DNA from: Tepidimicrobium xylanilyticum
GTDB lineage: Bacteria; Bacillota; Clostridia; Tissierellales; Tepidimicrobiaceae
Reading direction: 5' to 3'
Assembly (NCBI RefSeq): GCF_900106765.1
Contig: NZ_FNNG01000007.1
Span: 1-64,000, forward strand
DNA length: 64,000 nt
In this document: positions 1-8,907 of the stretch, piece by piece
Numbering within the stretch: the first letter of the stretch is position 1
Layout of the letters: each line of letters starts with the position of its first letter
Made by a program: the position numbers and the translations under genes
The notes under the pieces: generated by a model
What the model saw: the letters and a program-made list of their open reading frames with translations, nothing else
The model's database searches: none
Told to the model about the DNA's origin: nothing

Positions 1-254
1 CTTGGTATATCTAACTCAATTTCTCCAAAACGAGTGCTTACAGTCTTTTTCGTAGTACCATTTCTACGATTATCTGTATTTTTGTTCTTTTTATCTCCTT
101 TTACATATCCTAATTCTACCTCTAATTCTGCCTCTAACATCTCTTGTAGTGCATCTTTAAACATTTCTTTAAGATATGTGTGGAGATCATTTACTGTTTT
201 TAAATCTCCATCTACTATCATATTTCTTAAAACTTCCTTTGGTAAAGTTGCCAT
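1..254 (-). mobile_element. IS256-family transposase, N-terminal part (cut by window edge)
   Basis: The visible 84 residues match the conserved N-terminus of IS256/Mutator-type transposases: a helical start, the acidic stretch EMLEAELEVELGY, then RRNGTTKKTV and a beta strand ending FGEIELDIP. These enzymes move an insertion sequence by a DDE mechanism; the catalytic residues lie beyond the window. The ATG at 254 follows a good ribosome binding site (GAAAGGAGAA, 261-270). About 130 bases separate it from the pyrophosphatase stop, so the outer end of the element should lie there. The family call is secure; whether the element is intact cannot be judged. Confidence 0.85.
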
Positions 255-314
255 AAAAAATTCTCCTTTCTAGTTTTGGTCTTATTTAGATTCTTGCCAG
301 AAAAGAGAATTTTA

Positions 315-355
315 TTTCCTAAAAGCACAAATTATTTTACACTACCTAATTGTGC
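315..355. repeat. Probable terminal inverted repeat region of the IS256-like element
   Basis: Upstream of the transposase start the leftward strand reads GGTAGTGTAAAATAATTTG, flanked by GCACAA/TTGTGC half-repeats. Terminal repeats of IS256-type elements often contain a TGTAAAATAATT-like core. The other end of the element is outside the window, so the repeat cannot be confirmed by comparison and the exact boundary is a guess. Confidence 0.35.
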
Positions 356-381
356 ATTGATAAAAATTATCAGTTGGACTA

Positions 382-2043
382 TTATATCTGCATTTCTTCC
401 CTGTTCGTTATAGCCATAGTTATTGGCGGCACTACTTGCTTCTTCCTAGACAACACTCCCGGAGCATAAAATGAATTATTGACAATGATTTTTCCAAAAG
501 CATTGGCTATTAACTCTTTATATTCTCCTACTACTACCATTTCTGACGCTTCGTTGAATATGTCTGTTAACATCAATATAAATGTGGAATATCCTTGACT
601 ATTCCTTCTTTCTTCCATAGTTGATATTAGCTCTTGCTTTAAACCCTTTAAACTCTCTAAATCCATAGTATATACTTGAGCAATGCCTATCTTACTTTCA
701 TTAATATTAAATACTTTTAAATCTTGGTTTAGTAATTGTTTCGGTGTTTTATCTACTAAAGAAGTTCCCGCCTTAAACATTTCCATAGCAAATTCTTCTA
801 CATTTAAATCTGCAATTCTGGCTAATCTTTCTAACATGATCCTATCCGTGTTGGTAGATGTGGGAGATTTAAATAATAAAGTATCAGATATTATAGCAGC
901 TGCTAATACTCCAGCTATTTTCTTCGAAGGCCTTCTTCCATTTTCAAACATTATGGATGCTATTATTGTTGAAGTGCTTCCCACTGGTTCATTTCTGAAA
1001 TAAATAGGGTAACCTGTATATACATCAGCTATCCTATGATGGTCAATAATTTCTAAAATCTCACATTCCTCAAGCCCATCTACAGATTGACTCCTTTCAT
1101 TATGGTCTACTAGTATTACTTTCTTCTTCATGCTAGATATTAAATGGTATCTAGAAATTAAACCTACTACTCTATTGTTATTATTATCATCAATAACCGG
1201 GTAGGACCTGTATCTAGTCTGAGACATTTTCTCCTTAACGTTGTCTACTAAATCGTCAAGAGCAAAAGTTACCAGATTTTCCCTAGTCATTACTTGGCTA
1301 ATAGGAATAGATTGGGTTATCAATCTTGAGGTTGTAAAGGTATCGTGAGGTGTTGTTATAAGGGTAACTCCCTTTTCTTCAGCAATGTTTATAATATCTT
1401 CATCCATTTTCACATTTCCAGTTACAATCATTAATGAAATATTGTTCTCAATTGCTATTTTTTGTACATCCTTCCTATTACCACATATGACTACATCGTT
1501 CTCTTCCAAGTATTCTACTACGGTTTTAGGTTCCATGGCTAAAACTAAAATTTTCCCCTGTAAAGGTTTCATATTCTTTGGAATTACAATGGCTTCTGCT
1601 GACAGTGTATCTATTATATTATCTATGGTTGTACCCGATTTGCCTAAAATACCATTGTCCCAGACATCAATATAGGAAGATATGATATCAGAAATGGTAA
1701 CTATTCCACATAGCTGTTCATTTTCTTCTATAACTGGAAGACTATTTAAATTGTTCTTCTTCATTATCTCCAATGCCATCCTTAAGGATATATCTGGACT
1801 GACTGGAGCAATTTTATCAAAGTCTAAATCTTCAACACTAAGCTTCACAGTTTCTAAAAGCATCGGGGGTTCTACTCCAAAATAGTCTAAAATGAACTTG
1901 GTTTCCCTATTAACAGGACCTAATCTCACTGGAATTGCGTTTACATCTCCATTTCCATTTTTATATTCTGCATAGGCTATAGCAGAGCAAATGGAATCTG
2001 AATCCGGATTTTTATGTCCTATTATGTATACCGTTTCCTTCAT
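382..2043 (-). CDS. ppaC: Manganese-dependent inorganic pyrophosphatase with CBS and DRTGG domains
   Basis: Family II pyrophosphatase, hydrolysing pyrophosphate to two phosphates in the cytosol. The N-terminal DHH portion shows GHKNPDSDS (residues about 9-17). It is interrupted by a CBS domain (about 70-125), a DRTGG-like segment (about 130-245) and a second CBS motif (about 250-310). The DHH fold then resumes with the DHH motif near 342 and ends in a DHHA2 domain carrying SRKKQ near the C-terminus, a substrate-binding motif. Length (553 residues) fits the CBS-containing subclass, not the short ~310-residue form. In this subclass the CBS pair binds AMP/ADP (inhibition) or diadenosine polyphosphates (activation), so activity probably follows adenylate state. 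A strong GGAGGG site precedes the ATG. Confidence 0.95.
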   Translation of the reverse strand: MKETVYIIGHKNPDSDSICSAIAYAEYKNGNGDVNAIPVRLGPVNRETKFILDYFGVEPPMLLETVKLSVEDLDFDKIAPVSPDISLRMALEIMKKNNLNSLPVIEENEQLCGIVTISDIISSYIDVWDNGILGKSGTTIDNIIDTLSAEAIVIPKNMKPLQGKILVLAMEPKTVVEYLEENDVVICGNRKDVQKIAIENNISLMIVTGNVKMDEDIINIAEEKGVTLITTPHDTFTTSRLITQSIPISQVMTRENLVTFALDDLVDNVKEKMSQTRYRSYPVIDDNNNNRVVGLISRYHLISSMKKKVILVDHNERSQSVDGLEECEILEIIDHHRIADVYTGYPIYFRNEPVGSTSTIIASIMFENGRRPSKKIAGVLAAAIISDTLLFKSPTSTNTDRIMLERLARIADLNVEEFAMEMFKAGTSLVDKTPKQLLNQDLKVFNINESKIGIAQVYTMDLESLKGLKQELISTMEERRNSQGYSTFILMLTDIFNEASEMVVVGEYKELIANAFGKIIVNNSFYAPGVLSRKKQVVPPITMAITNREEMQI

Positions 2044-2149
2044 AAAATCCCTCCACTACTGTAGTCAATACATTGTTTTTACCTTACTAGTTCAATACAT
2101 ATAATTAAATTAAAAAGTGGGTCTCGGTTATTAAATGATACTCCCCAAC

Positions 2150-2239
2150 TTAATTATCATCATATTCTCCACTTTTGTATTTATCATATTCTATTAATAC
2201 CTCATATAAACCTTCACGAACAACATTATGCTTTTTCAA
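2150..2239 (-). CDS. Possible 29-residue small protein overlapping the end of the coiled-coil gene
   Basis: A TTG codon at 2239 lies about nine bases after AAGGAGAGG and opens a 29-residue frame ending KSGEYDDN. It overlaps the last codons of the upstream coiled-coil gene in another frame. The AAGGAGAGG also encodes Lys-Glu-Arg of that protein, so it may be a coincidence. Nothing is recognised in the peptide. It could be a coupled small protein or a C-terminal extension reached by frameshifting; I cannot separate these. Confidence 0.2.
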   Translation of the reverse strand: MKKHNVVREGLYEVLIEYDKYKSGEYDDN

Positions 2240-3161
2240 TAATTCTCAACCTCTCCTTATCCAAATCTTCAATTACCCTAATGATATCACCTAAATCTGA
2301 TTCTAACCTTCTCACTATGCCATTAACTTTACTAATGGTATCACTTACCTTTTCCTTTGCCTCATTTATTCTAGATTGAAGTGTTAGATCGACAAGTAAT
2401 CCATCGAAAAAATAGTCTGCAAAGGTTAAAAATGAACCTATATCAATATCAATATTCACATGTCCATCTACATCCTCTAATTCCCTATAAAATTTTGAAA
2501 GCAATGTTTGAACTCTTGAGATTTCCGATTTTGCTTGGTCTATTTTAGAATGTTTAGCCATGGTTACAATCATGCCTCCAGCTAATACATCCCATAACCC
2601 CCAGTTACTTGCAGATTGTAAACTTTCATCAACCTGTCTAAGTGAATACAATAAGGACTTCCCAGCTCCAATGGCCTCTTCAACTTCCTTCTTCTTGTCT
2701 ATGTAATAAGATTCCTTTTCTATAATCTCATCTAATCTATTTCCTATTTCAATATCTAAAGTTCTAATGAGTTTCTTCTTTTCATCTATTATTAACCTAT
2801 ACTCACTATCTAGATCACCAAGTCTTTTTATATTCTCTTTTATGGTTGCAATACCCTTATTCAAATCCATAATTTCTTCATTCACTGCATCAACTTTTAA
2901 TTTTGCTGCTAAAGCTTCCTCTTTTTCTTTTTCTAATTTTTCAAACTTCCTTCCAATAATGGTATTAATAAAATTGGCAATGGATATTCTTTCAAGCTTT
3001 TCCACATCCAGTTCTTCTTTTCTCAATTGTTCAAGCAATTTTGCTTTCTTCTCTTCTAAAACCCTTTTTTGTTTTTCAGCATTCTCAAGCATCTTAAGAA
3101 GTCTTTCCTTCTCTCTCATATTAGACTTAATATTTAGTAACCTTTCATTCAATTCTTTCAT
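2226..3161 (-). CDS. Coiled-coil protein of unknown function
   Basis: A 311-residue, highly charged protein. Residues 1-170 and about 260-311 are Lys/Glu-rich with heptad-like spacing, suggesting long coiled coils. Between them lies a more ordered segment (about 175-240) with ASNWGLWDVLAGGM and a MAKHSKIDQAKSEI motif. I recall similar WGxWDxLxGG motifs in uncharacterised Firmicutes proteins, but cannot name the family with certainty. There is no signal peptide or transmembrane helix, so it is probably cytosolic. The ATG follows TATGGAGG at suitable distance. It stands alone between the pyrophosphatase and an unknown gene. Confidence 0.7.
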   Translation of the reverse strand: MKELNERLLNIKSNMREKERLLKMLENAEKQKRVLEEKKAKLLEQLRKEELDVEKLERISIANFINTIIGRKFEKLEKEKEEALAAKLKVDAVNEEIMDLNKGIATIKENIKRLGDLDSEYRLIIDEKKKLIRTLDIEIGNRLDEIIEKESYYIDKKKEVEEAIGAGKSLLYSLRQVDESLQSASNWGLWDVLAGGMIVTMAKHSKIDQAKSEISRVQTLLSKFYRELEDVDGHVNIDIDIGSFLTFADYFFDGLLVDLTLQSRINEAKEKVSDTISKVNGIVRRLESDLGDIIRVIEDLDKERLRIIEKA

Positions 3162-3347
3162 AATAAACCTCCATAACAGTTAATGGATTTGCAATTTTAT
3201 GAAGACTGAAAACTATAATCCATTATATTAGACTTTATTCCCATATGAAAGTGGATGCTCAAAAGAAGAATTAGAAAAATTAGAATACTCTCTAGTTCTT
3301 TTTCCTCTTAAGAATATTCTCATTCTTTATTGCAAAAATATCAAATT

Positions 3348-4394
3348 TCAAAATAATTTTTTGTTAAACTCTTTTTGAAACATTTCTGAGTAATATAATA
3401 TCAATAGACTTCTAAATGTTAAATCACATATACGCCTTTTTTCAGATTTCCAGTCTTTCTCTAATGCTAAACCTATATAAGTTCCCCATTTTGTAAAGTA
3501 ATAATGTCTTAGTTTCTTATTAAACAACCCATCATTTTCTTCTAATATTTTTGCTAGAAAGTCAACTTGCTCTTTCAATTCACTAATATGTCTGACTACA
3601 TTAAGTCTAGATAACAATTCTAACCTATGAAACCACATCATCCAATCTCTATCCTTAAAATTGCTTATATTTGGGATAAAGTCATGCATGCAGAAAGAAG
3701 CTGGTGCAATCAGCTGATGTCCCTTTAATACATATATATCTGGAATAGGAGATAACTTAACTAATTGTCGTATTGAAGTAGTGACCATCTTTTTATTTTT
3801 TTCATTTCTCCATCCCTTGGTAAAAGCAAGTAATCTTAAATCATATATACTTGGCCATTTTACTCCATCAACAAAAATCAACTTGTCTTTATACTGCTTT
3901 GTAATATCTTCTATTTTGCTTACAGTAATAACAAATCTAAACTTATCCAGTGAATTTTCTATCTGTTTTTGAATAAACTCTTTATTTTCTATGCCAGCAT
4001 AAGTAAATACAGTAGCCCTAATTAATTCTGAACCTCCAAATCCCTTTTCATCTAATATTTTCCCTACCTTAAATAGACACCCTTTATCAAATGTATCCTG
4101 TCTTTTTTCCAATTCATTTAACATTCTTGCCATTGAAGGGTGTCCAGATAATATACCTTTTTCTGATAATACCCTTATCGCAGTCTCAATTCCTTTTTCA
4201 CTATGAAAATCTTCATCTATCCAACCATTTACATTTTGTTTCTCAATAAACTCTTGGACTAGTTTATCCCTTAAAATTTGATCTTGTAAACTTTTCTCTT
4301 CATCTATATCTATATGATTTAAAATTTCTTTTTTGATTCTATATATTATTGATGGACAAGCATTATTAAATATAAATTCTAAAGTTCTATTCAT
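3348..4394 (-). CDS. Helical protein of unknown function beside the mevalonate cluster
   Basis: A 348-residue soluble protein starting at an ATG preceded by GAAAGGAG. The N-terminus (NNACPSIIYRIKKEIL) weakly resembles the opening of bacterial proteins with an alpha/alpha-toroid fold like that of squalene cyclases and prenyltransferase subunits, and NGWIDEDFHSEKG recalls their G-W repeats. The rest is mostly helical with conserved-looking Trp, Tyr and His residues (MWFHRLELL, YYFTKWGTY). No catalytic DxDD motif is seen, so terpene cyclase activity should not be assumed. It lies 82 bases downstream of phosphomevalonate kinase on the same strand with no obvious terminator between, so co-transcription is possible. 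Confidence 0.6.
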   Translation of the reverse strand: MNRTLEFIFNNACPSIIYRIKKEILNHIDIDEEKSLQDQILRDKLVQEFIEKQNVNGWIDEDFHSEKGIETAIRVLSEKGILSGHPSMARMLNELEKRQDTFDKGCLFKVGKILDEKGFGGSELIRATVFTYAGIENKEFIQKQIENSLDKFRFVITVSKIEDITKQYKDKLIFVDGVKWPSIYDLRLLAFTKGWRNEKNKKMVTTSIRQLVKLSPIPDIYVLKGHQLIAPASFCMHDFIPNISNFKDRDWMMWFHRLELLSRLNVVRHISELKEQVDFLAKILEENDGLFNKKLRHYYFTKWGTYIGLALEKDWKSEKRRICDLTFRSLLILYYSEMFQKEFNKKLF

Positions 4395-4475
4395 TAATTT
4401 CTCCTTTCATCGTTAATTAATAAACACTTATGAAATATAATACTTCTAATTTGAATTAACTATTTTTTCATAAAG

Positions 4476-5546
4476 TTAAAACTTACTATCCTTATAATAT
4501 ACTTTAAATGGTAAATAAGTTATTCCTGACTTTTCCCACTCCTCTATCAATTGTGGTAAATACTTATCATCATTAAAAATTGCAATCCCACAATCCCCTC
4601 CACCTGCTCCAGAGGGCTTTGCGTAGCCATTTAATTTTGATGCTATATGGCATAATTTAGTTAATAGAGGTGTTTCTATAGTTATGCCTAGATTCTTGCC
4701 TAATTCCACTAGAAGTTTTCGATTTATATTGATTTGCTTTTGTATTTCATCAATGTCTTTCTTTTTAAATGCAGCAATCATTTTATCCACACATCTTTTA
4801 CTCTCATACAAAAAGTTTTCATAGGATATATTGTAAATAGTTTTCCTATCATCTACCTGAGTTACTAAATTCGATGTAATTGCAGGCTTACCTGTCCATC
4901 CAACGATCAATTTTAATTCTCTAGGAGGCGTTAGATATTCTATTGACAGATTTGGCCATGGTTTATTTAACAATTGGGTAATTGTATTCTCCTTTTCCTG
5001 TTCTATTACCCAATTCCTATCAAAGGACGTATAAGCAATCCAACCTCCATAAACGCTAGCAGCAATATCACCACAGGACCCTTTTGGATTTATAGCCAAA
5101 TTTGCTAAAGCAGATAACTTAAATAATCCCTCATTAGATACATTAATTTTATAGTGAGTACACAGTGCTTTTACCGTAGCTACTATAACTGCTGCACTAG
5201 AACCTAATCCATATTTTATTCCTTCTTTAGTTTCCAACTGACTAACAACCTTTAAATGATAATATACTAATTCTTTACCCAACTCTTTTGCATAATTTTC
5301 AACTATTTTAATGGCAGAAAGTATATGGGATAATCTATTACAATCTTTGGTTAGTACAATTTCTCCATCTTCTCTACTCCAAAAAACCTTATCATTATTA
5401 GATATTATGCTCCCTTTATCTAGGGATCCTATTAATGAAACTGTAATACCCTTATCAATAGCTACTAAAATTGCAGGATATCCTGGTTCTAGTACCGCAT
5501 AATCACCAGCTATGAATAACTTGCCAGACGCAAAAGTTTTAATCAT
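4476..5546 (-). CDS. mvaK2: Phosphomevalonate kinase
   Basis: GHMP-family kinase that phosphorylates 5-phosphomevalonate to 5-diphosphomevalonate in the classical mevalonate pathway. From the ATG at 5546 (site AAAGGAGATGT) it is 356 residues, the usual length. The N-terminus ASGKLFIAGDYAVLEPGYPA is typical of bacterial PMK. The ATP-binding GHMP motif GLGSSAAV occurs near residue 120, and a third motif (SGAGGGDCGIA) near 325. A longer reading is open upstream but has no ribosome binding site and overlaps the decarboxylase. Only 13 bases separate it from the upstream decarboxylase stop, so it is the third gene of a mevalonate operon. Confidence 0.93.
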   Translation of the reverse strand: MIKTFASGKLFIAGDYAVLEPGYPAILVAIDKGITVSLIGSLDKGSIISNNDKVFWSREDGEIVLTKDCNRLSHILSAIKIVENYAKELGKELVYYHLKVVSQLETKEGIKYGLGSSAAVIVATVKALCTHYKINVSNEGLFKLSALANLAINPKGSCGDIAASVYGGWIAYTSFDRNWVIEQEKENTITQLLNKPWPNLSIEYLTPPRELKLIVGWTGKPAITSNLVTQVDDRKTIYNISYENFLYESKRCVDKMIAAFKKKDIDEIQKQININRKLLVELGKNLGITIETPLLTKLCHIASKLNGYAKPSGAGGGDCGIAIFNDDKYLPQLIEEWEKSGITYLPFKVYYKDSKF

Positions 5547-5559
5547 ACATACATCTCCT

Positions 5560-6531
5560 TTATAGAATAGTAATACCAGGTCCTGGTTTAGCAATTATAA
5601 CTTGATCTGGGTCAAAAAACTGAATCAACCTGTCTTTAATTTTATGGCTTTCCGATAGTCTACATAGTATTTTAACATTAGGTCCTGCATCCAGAGTAAA
5701 ATAGCAATAAATCCCTTCTCTTCTCAGTTGTCGTACTATCTGCATTACCTTAAGACTATCTGGTTCCCAGTAGCAAAATGGCGGGTTAGCTCCTAACATA
5801 ATAGCATGCATTTTTAATCCATTTCTTTCAGCAATTAAGCCAGTCTTTTTAAAATCTCTATTTCTGATTGCAATTTTAATATGTTTTAAATCTTCTTCAG
5901 CACTTTCCACCCAAACTTTATAGAAAGGTGAAGTATCAACTGTCCGCTTCATTCCTTCTCTGCTTGATATTAACTTTTCCATGCTATTTACCATAACGAT
6001 TACTATTCCAATATCCCATTGAGCATCATCTATTGGCACCGCATAGGAATCTTGATGGGAGGAACCTTTCTTCCATTCTACAAATCCTCCATAAATACTC
6101 CTTGCTGCACTACCTGAGCCTTGCCTTGCATATATGGATAATTGCCTATTATCTAAATTTAATCCACTTGCCACATTTGCAGCTGCTGCCAAGGCAGCAA
6201 AGCCTGATGCGGAGGAAGCCAACCCTGCTGCAGTAGGCACATAGTTTCTGCTCTTCACTACTGCTGATAAATTTAACCCAGCAGCCTTTCGAAACAAATC
6301 CAAAAATTTGCTAACTTTTTCTGTGGTATCTTTCCCTTGAAGCTTATCATTTAAATAGAAATAGTCCCTATCCACATCTTTCCTAAAAATTACTTCCGTT
6401 TCAGTGTAAAAACAATCTATGGTAAGGGAAAGACTGCTATTCATTGGTAGAACCAATTTTTCGTCTCTCTTTCCCCAGTATTTAATCAAAGCAATATTGG
6501 CATAGGCTCTTGCCCTTCCCCTACTCTTCAT
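5560..6531 (-). CDS. mvaD: Diphosphomevalonate decarboxylase
   Basis: Catalyses the ATP-dependent decarboxylation of 5-diphosphomevalonate to isopentenyl diphosphate. The signature ANIALIKYWGKRD lies near the N-terminus, SLSLT follows, the phosphate-binding loop AGLASSASGFAALA is near residue 105, and LDAGPNVK is near the C-terminus. The chosen ATG at 6531 gives 323 residues and sits nine bases after GGGAG; that site and start lie inside the last codons of mevalonate kinase (11-base overlap), indicating translational coupling. An earlier in-frame ATG at 6537 is too close to the same site. Confidence 0.94.
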   Translation of the reverse strand: MKSRGRARAYANIALIKYWGKRDEKLVLPMNSSLSLTIDCFYTETEVIFRKDVDRDYFYLNDKLQGKDTTEKVSKFLDLFRKAAGLNLSAVVKSRNYVPTAAGLASSASGFAALAAAANVASGLNLDNRQLSIYARQGSGSAARSIYGGFVEWKKGSSHQDSYAVPIDDAQWDIGIVIVMVNSMEKLISSREGMKRTVDTSPFYKVWVESAEEDLKHIKIAIRNRDFKKTGLIAERNGLKMHAIMLGANPPFCYWEPDSLKVMQIVRQLRREGIYCYFTLDAGPNVKILCRLSESHKIKDRLIQFFDPDQVIIAKPGPGITIL

Positions 6532-7471
6532 TGCCATCAACTCCCATATTAGATATCCAAGTATTTTCTGCCCCATTTAATATCAATTTATTTGATAATT
6601 TAATTGCTTCATCTTTAGTAGCAGCTAGGGCAATCATACATCCACCTCTGCCACCGCCAGTTAATTTAGCACCTAATGCTTCATTTCTCATTGCCACAGA
6701 AACTAAATGATTCAACTTATCATTGCTTACACCTAGCTTATCTAATATTAAATGGGCCTTGCTCATAATTTGCCCAAGTTTTACAATATCCTTTGATTCA
6801 ATGGCATCCTTTGCATTTCGAGTTAAAAAACCTAATTGTTCAATCAATGATCTGCCTTTTTGGGGATTTAAATCTATTAATTTTCTTACATCATTAACAG
6901 CAGCTTGGGTTTTGCCTAATTCGCCAGTATCTGCCACTATCAAATATGCATCTAATTTAAATGGAAAAGGTATAAAAGACTTCCCTTTAATATAATAAAT
7001 GGGTTCTTCCCCTATGACAGTTGCTGCATCAATACCACTTGGATTCCCATGGACTATTTTTTCCGATATGTTTGCCCATTTAAACAAGTCCTCTTTGGTT
7101 AAGGGCTGACGGAAAAAATCATATAAAGCACGAATAGTTGCCACTGCAACTGCAGCACTAGAACCCATTCCCCTTTCTGGTGGAATGGTGCTTTCAATTC
7201 TTATCCGAAAATCCTCTAACTTTTCATCGAAACTATTTACAATGTCCCTAATAATAGTAGTTAATCCTAGTAGCCTATCTGGCACTTCTGAAAAAAATCC
7301 ATTATAGAAAAAGCAATCCAATGTTAAAGAGCCTTCTTTTCTATAAATAGCAGTTTTAACCTTAGTCGCGGGAAAAGGCATCGCCAATGCAGGCTGACCA
7401 TGAACTACTGCATGTTCTCCTATTAAAATTACTTTCCCAATAGCTATGCCTATGCTAATTTCATCTCCCAT
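6521..7471 (-). CDS. mvk: Mevalonate kinase
   Basis: GHMP kinase making 5-phosphomevalonate, the first of the three ATP-dependent steps from mevalonate to isopentenyl diphosphate. Visible motifs are GKVILIGEHAVVHGQPAL (residues 12-29), the ATP loop PPERGMGSSAAVAVA near 97, NPSGIDAAT near 143 with the catalytic Asp, and KLTGGGRGGCMIAL near 275. Length of 316 residues is normal. A GAGGGAG site precedes the ATG. It is the first gene of the tightly packed kinase/decarboxylase/kinase set. HMG-CoA synthase, HMG-CoA reductase and isopentenyl diphosphate isomerase are not in the window. Confidence 0.94.
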   Translation of the reverse strand: MGDEISIGIAIGKVILIGEHAVVHGQPALAMPFPATKVKTAIYRKEGSLTLDCFFYNGFFSEVPDRLLGLTTIIRDIVNSFDEKLEDFRIRIESTIPPERGMGSSAAVAVATIRALYDFFRQPLTKEDLFKWANISEKIVHGNPSGIDAATVIGEEPIYYIKGKSFIPFPFKLDAYLIVADTGELGKTQAAVNDVRKLIDLNPQKGRSLIEQLGFLTRNAKDAIESKDIVKLGQIMSKAHLILDKLGVSNDKLNHLVSVAMRNEALGAKLTGGGRGGCMIALAATKDEAIKLSNKLILNGAENTWISNMGVDGNEE

Positions 7472-7501
7472 ACTATGCTCCCTCTTTACTAAATATTGTT
7501 T

Positions 7502-8329
7502 TTAATCCCTAAGCTCTTTCAACAATTCTATCTCCTTTTTATACCCCTCTAGTTCATTAGGGGTTTCTAGATAAAAAGGAAGGTCCTTTAATAAAGGGTG
7601 ATTTATTATATTCTTAATGGCGTCTAATCCTATGGTTCCTTCCCCAAGCCTAGCATGTCTATCTTTATTACTATCAAATTCTATCATACTGTCGTTTAAA
7701 TGGATGGCCTTCAACCTTTCTAACCCAACTATTTCGTCAAATTCTTCTAAAACCCCATCTAAATCCCCTACAATATCATAGCCTGCTGAATAAACATGAC
7801 AAGTATCAAGACAAACCCCTACCAATTCATCATATTTTACCCCACCGATTATAGCTTTTAACTCCTGAAAATTTCGGCCTATTTCAGTTCCTTTCCCTGA
7901 CATGGTCTCCAATAGTATCATAGTTGTTTCATTACCGGTTATTATCTCATTTAAAGCATCTATTATTCTCTGAATACCATACTCTACACCCATTCCAACA
8001 TGATTTCCAGGATGAAAATTAAAATAGGGTATGGAAATTTCATTCGCCCTTTTATAGTCTTCCTTAAGTATCCTTTTAGCCATTCCATAGGTTTTATCCT
8101 TATGGGAAGCCAAATTAATAATATATGGAGCATGGGCTAGCAAAGGTCCAAAATCATGTTTCCTTAATATTTCCCGCATCCCTTCAACATCTTCTAAATC
8201 CAATTCCCTATTAGATGAGCCTCTTGGATTTCTACTAAAAAACTGAAAAACATTAGCTCCTATATCTAAAGCCAATTCTGCAGCCTTCTTGTAGCCTCTG
8301 GCAATAGTTAAATGACAACCTATAAGCAT
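7502..8329 (-). CDS. nfo: Deoxyribonuclease IV (apurinic/apyrimidinic endonuclease)
   Basis: Zinc-dependent TIM-barrel AP endonuclease of base excision repair. The N-terminus GCHLTIARGYKKAA matches the family, as do FQFFSRNPR, LLAHAPYIINLAS, NFHPGNHVG, LLETMSGKGTEIG, VCLDTCHVYSAGYD and HLNDSM, which supply the metal-binding His, Glu and Asp residues. At 275 residues it is full length. The ATG follows GAAAGGATG. It ends 30 bases before mevalonate kinase on the same strand, so they may share a transcript without a functional link. Confidence 0.94.
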   Translation of the reverse strand: MLIGCHLTIARGYKKAAELALDIGANVFQFFSRNPRGSSNRELDLEDVEGMREILRKHDFGPLLAHAPYIINLASHKDKTYGMAKRILKEDYKRANEISIPYFNFHPGNHVGMGVEYGIQRIIDALNEIITGNETTMILLETMSGKGTEIGRNFQELKAIIGGVKYDELVGVCLDTCHVYSAGYDIVGDLDGVLEEFDEIVGLERLKAIHLNDSMIEFDSNKDRHARLGEGTIGLDAIKNIINHPLLKDLPFYLETPNELEGYKKEIELLKELRD

Positions 8330-8366
8330 TAAATCATCCTTTCTATGACATCACACAAATCCCTAA

Positions 8367-8876
8367 TCAATAATAAAACCACTTTGTAGGCAATAAAAAG
8401 GTCCAAGGCATGGTAATAATCGCAATGGTCAATGCAAGCTTAAACCTAGTACTTAAATCTTCTATTAATTCTTTAAAAGTAATCCTGTAGTTAAATAGGA
8501 ATATAAAAAATCCCGACATTAATATGGCAAATAGAATTATGATAACAGCCCATATATTGCTGAAAGGGTCATAATTTATTCCAGATAATAGTTCATTGGA
8601 TAAACCAAAAGAATCACCTAATATTCCCAATATAAATAATATTATAGCACCAATAAAATCGGCCAAAAATCCAAAAATCCATACTTTGACTATACTTTTT
8701 CTATAAAAGGACGTCATACTATAATGAAAATCTGCCAATTTAAATATCTTAAAACAAGCTAATATTACTAAAGAATCGATTATATAGTTTCCTATCAAAG
8801 TTATGAATATAACTGGTGGAAAAAATAATAAAAGCCATATGGGAAAAATAATATTATTTAATCTTATATCTTTCAT
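8367..8876 (-). CDS. Membrane protein of unknown function
   Basis: A 169-residue protein with about four or five hydrophobic helices (residues roughly 8-40, 65-88, 105-128 and 145-165) separated by short polar loops. No recognised domain. The start follows AAGGAGATGAGTAG at proper distance. It lies 37 bases upstream of endonuclease IV and 31 bases downstream of the SRAP gene, all leftward. It is real on frame and start quality, but its role is unknown. Confidence 0.65.
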   Translation of the reverse strand: MKDIRLNNIIFPIWLLLFFPPVIFITLIGNYIIDSLVILACFKIFKLADFHYSMTSFYRKSIVKVWIFGFLADFIGAIILFILGILGDSFGLSNELLSGINYDPFSNIWAVIIILFAILMSGFFIFLFNYRITFKELIEDLSTRFKLALTIAIITMPWTFLLPTKWFYY

Positions 8877-8907
8877 CTACTCATCTCCTTAATATTGATT
8901 TAATAAC

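Noticed and set aside
34-273. Rightward open frame at the left edge
   Set aside because: It is the antisense shadow of the IS256-type transposase N-terminus, which has the ribosome binding site and conserved motifs.
683-1885. Several rightward frames inside the pyrophosphatase region
   Set aside because: They lie antisense to an unmistakable CBS-pyrophosphatase, are hydrophobic by reverse-complement bias, and lack ribosome binding sites.
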